Positions 16,133 to 16,528 of a stretch of DNA of 16,528 nt are shown here, in pieces (position 1 is the stretch's first letter; each line of letters opens with the position of its first letter). Origin of the DNA: Spartobacteria bacterium UBA6821 (lineage in GTDB: Bacteria > Verrucomicrobiota > Verrucomicrobiia > Chthoniobacterales > UBA6821); NCBI GenBank assembly GCA_002452515.1, contig DKEN01000091.1, positions 1 to 16,528 on the forward strand, written 5' to 3'. The notes under the pieces were generated by a model that searched no databases, was not told the DNA's origin, and saw nothing but the letters and a program-made list of their open reading frames with translations. A program made the translations under genes and the position numbers.

Positions 16133-16163
16133 CCAAGCCGGAAGATGACATCTTCCGGCTTGG
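16133..16163 (+). terminator. Perfect 15-bp inverted repeat after transketolase
   Basis: CCAAGCCGGAAGATG (16133-16147) and CATCTTCCGGCTTGG (16149-16163) are exact reverse complements around a single A, so the hairpin would have a loop of about 3-5 bases. It lies 30 bases past the tkt stop and 14 bases before the permease start. It is very stable, but the following bases (TGCTATTCTAATG) have no T run, so it may end the transcript weakly, protect the 3' end, or act as a palindromic binding site. Confidence 0.55.
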
Positions 16164-16177
16164 TGCTATTCTAATGC

Positions 16178-16528
16178 GTGCTCGCATCCATCGGTTGGTT
16201 TCATTTTAGTCTGCCGGATTTCCAGTATGCCTTCCTGAGCATTCTTTTGGAGGGAATGCCATTCCTTCTCGGCGGGGCGATTTTATCGGGAATCCTGGAG
16301 GAGTTTCTTCCTCAGTCTCTCATGACGCGACTGCTGCCCCGGAATCCTAGGATGGCTGTCATCGCAAGCGGATTTCTCGGACTCATCTTTCCGGTCTGCG
16401 AATGCGGGATTGTTCCCGTAGTGCGACGCCTCATGCGTAAGGGGTTGCCGGTCTCCTGCGGCGTGACCTACATGCTCTCGGCACCGATTGTGAATCCGCT
16501 CGTCATTTTGAGCACACTCGCCGCCTTC
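16178..16528 (+). CDS. Predicted permease, YraQ/ArsP type (DUF318), C-terminus beyond window
   Basis: From the GTG at 16178 there are 117 codons open to the window edge. The N-terminus has a hydrophobic segment (about 17-41, FLSILLEGMPFLLGGAILSG) and a second one with the family signature IFPVCECGIVPVVRRLMRKG (about 69-88), followed by VTYMLSAPIVNPLVILSTLAAF. The CECG motif with downstream PIVNP is typical of the ArsP_1/YraQ group of inner-membrane permeases, some of which export organoarsenicals; the substrate here is unknown. An ATG at 16174 in another frame stops after 11 codons. The gene starts just behind the strong hairpin after tkt, so it is probably a separate or attenuated transcript. 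The family is firm from the motif; the rest is not visible. Confidence 0.85.
   Translation, partial: MLASIGWFHFSLPDFQYAFLSILLEGMPFLLGGAILSGILEEFLPQSLMTRLLPRNPRMAVIASGFLGLIFPVCECGIVPVVRRLMRKGLPVSCGVTYMLSAPIVNPLVILSTLAAF

Noticed and set aside
1..16528. Defence island, CRISPR array, mobile element or biosynthetic cluster
   Set aside because: No regularly spaced repeats, transposase, integrase, nuclease-effector or synthase genes were seen; almost every gene is a recognised housekeeping family, so no new multi-gene system is claimed.

Overview
This 16.5 kb window looks like ordinary chromosomal backbone from a moderately GC-rich Gram-negative bacterium, probably a member of the Verrucomicrobiota. 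That assignment is an inference with moderate confidence. It rests on the near absence of Shine-Dalgarno sequences, the ECF sigma factor and pseudopilin style, the periplasmic tail-specific protease, and the overall protein flavour; no rRNA or marker gene settles it. There are sixteen genes. Two are cut by the window edges: a solute-binding protein on the left and a permease on the right. No gene-free stretch exceeds about 190 bases. I see no tRNA, rRNA, CRISPR array, insertion sequence, integrase or phage gene.

Layout. (1) Positions 1-1353, minus strand: a family 5 (peptide/dipeptide type) ABC-transporter solute-binding protein with an unusual inserted segment. (2) Positions 1536-5556, plus strand: a tightly packed protein-quality-control cluster of trigger factor (with a histidine-rich tail), ClpP and ClpX, followed by the tRNA m7G46 methyltransferase gene trmB. 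(3) Positions 5641-6988, plus strand: an ECF sigma factor with no adjacent anti-sigma gene, then a degenerate inverted repeat and a terminator-like hairpin, then a NUDIX hydrolase. (4) Positions 7135-9589, minus strand: a metallo-beta-lactamase-fold hydrolase, a GspF/PilC inner-membrane platform protein and a GspG-type pseudopilin. (5) Positions 9638-16102, plus strand: a Prc/Tsp tail-specific protease, a proline-rich C-terminally anchored protein, thioredoxin, an agmatine-deiminase family enzyme and transketolase. (6) From 16178: the start of a YraQ/ArsP-type permease behind a perfect 15-bp hairpin.

How they fit together. Trigger factor, ClpXP and Prc span cytoplasmic folding, cytoplasmic degradation and envelope proteolysis. 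GspF plus GspG supply two parts of a type II secretion or type IV pilus-like machine whose secretin and ATPase are not here. The remaining genes are metabolic or stress housekeeping. I did not find a convincing undescribed system. The points most worth a second look are small: the SlyD-like tail on trigger factor, the inserted segment in the solute-binding protein, the pyrimidine-rich SD-less start sites, the unknown proline-rich anchored protein with its own promoter, and the repeat and hairpin elements between genes.
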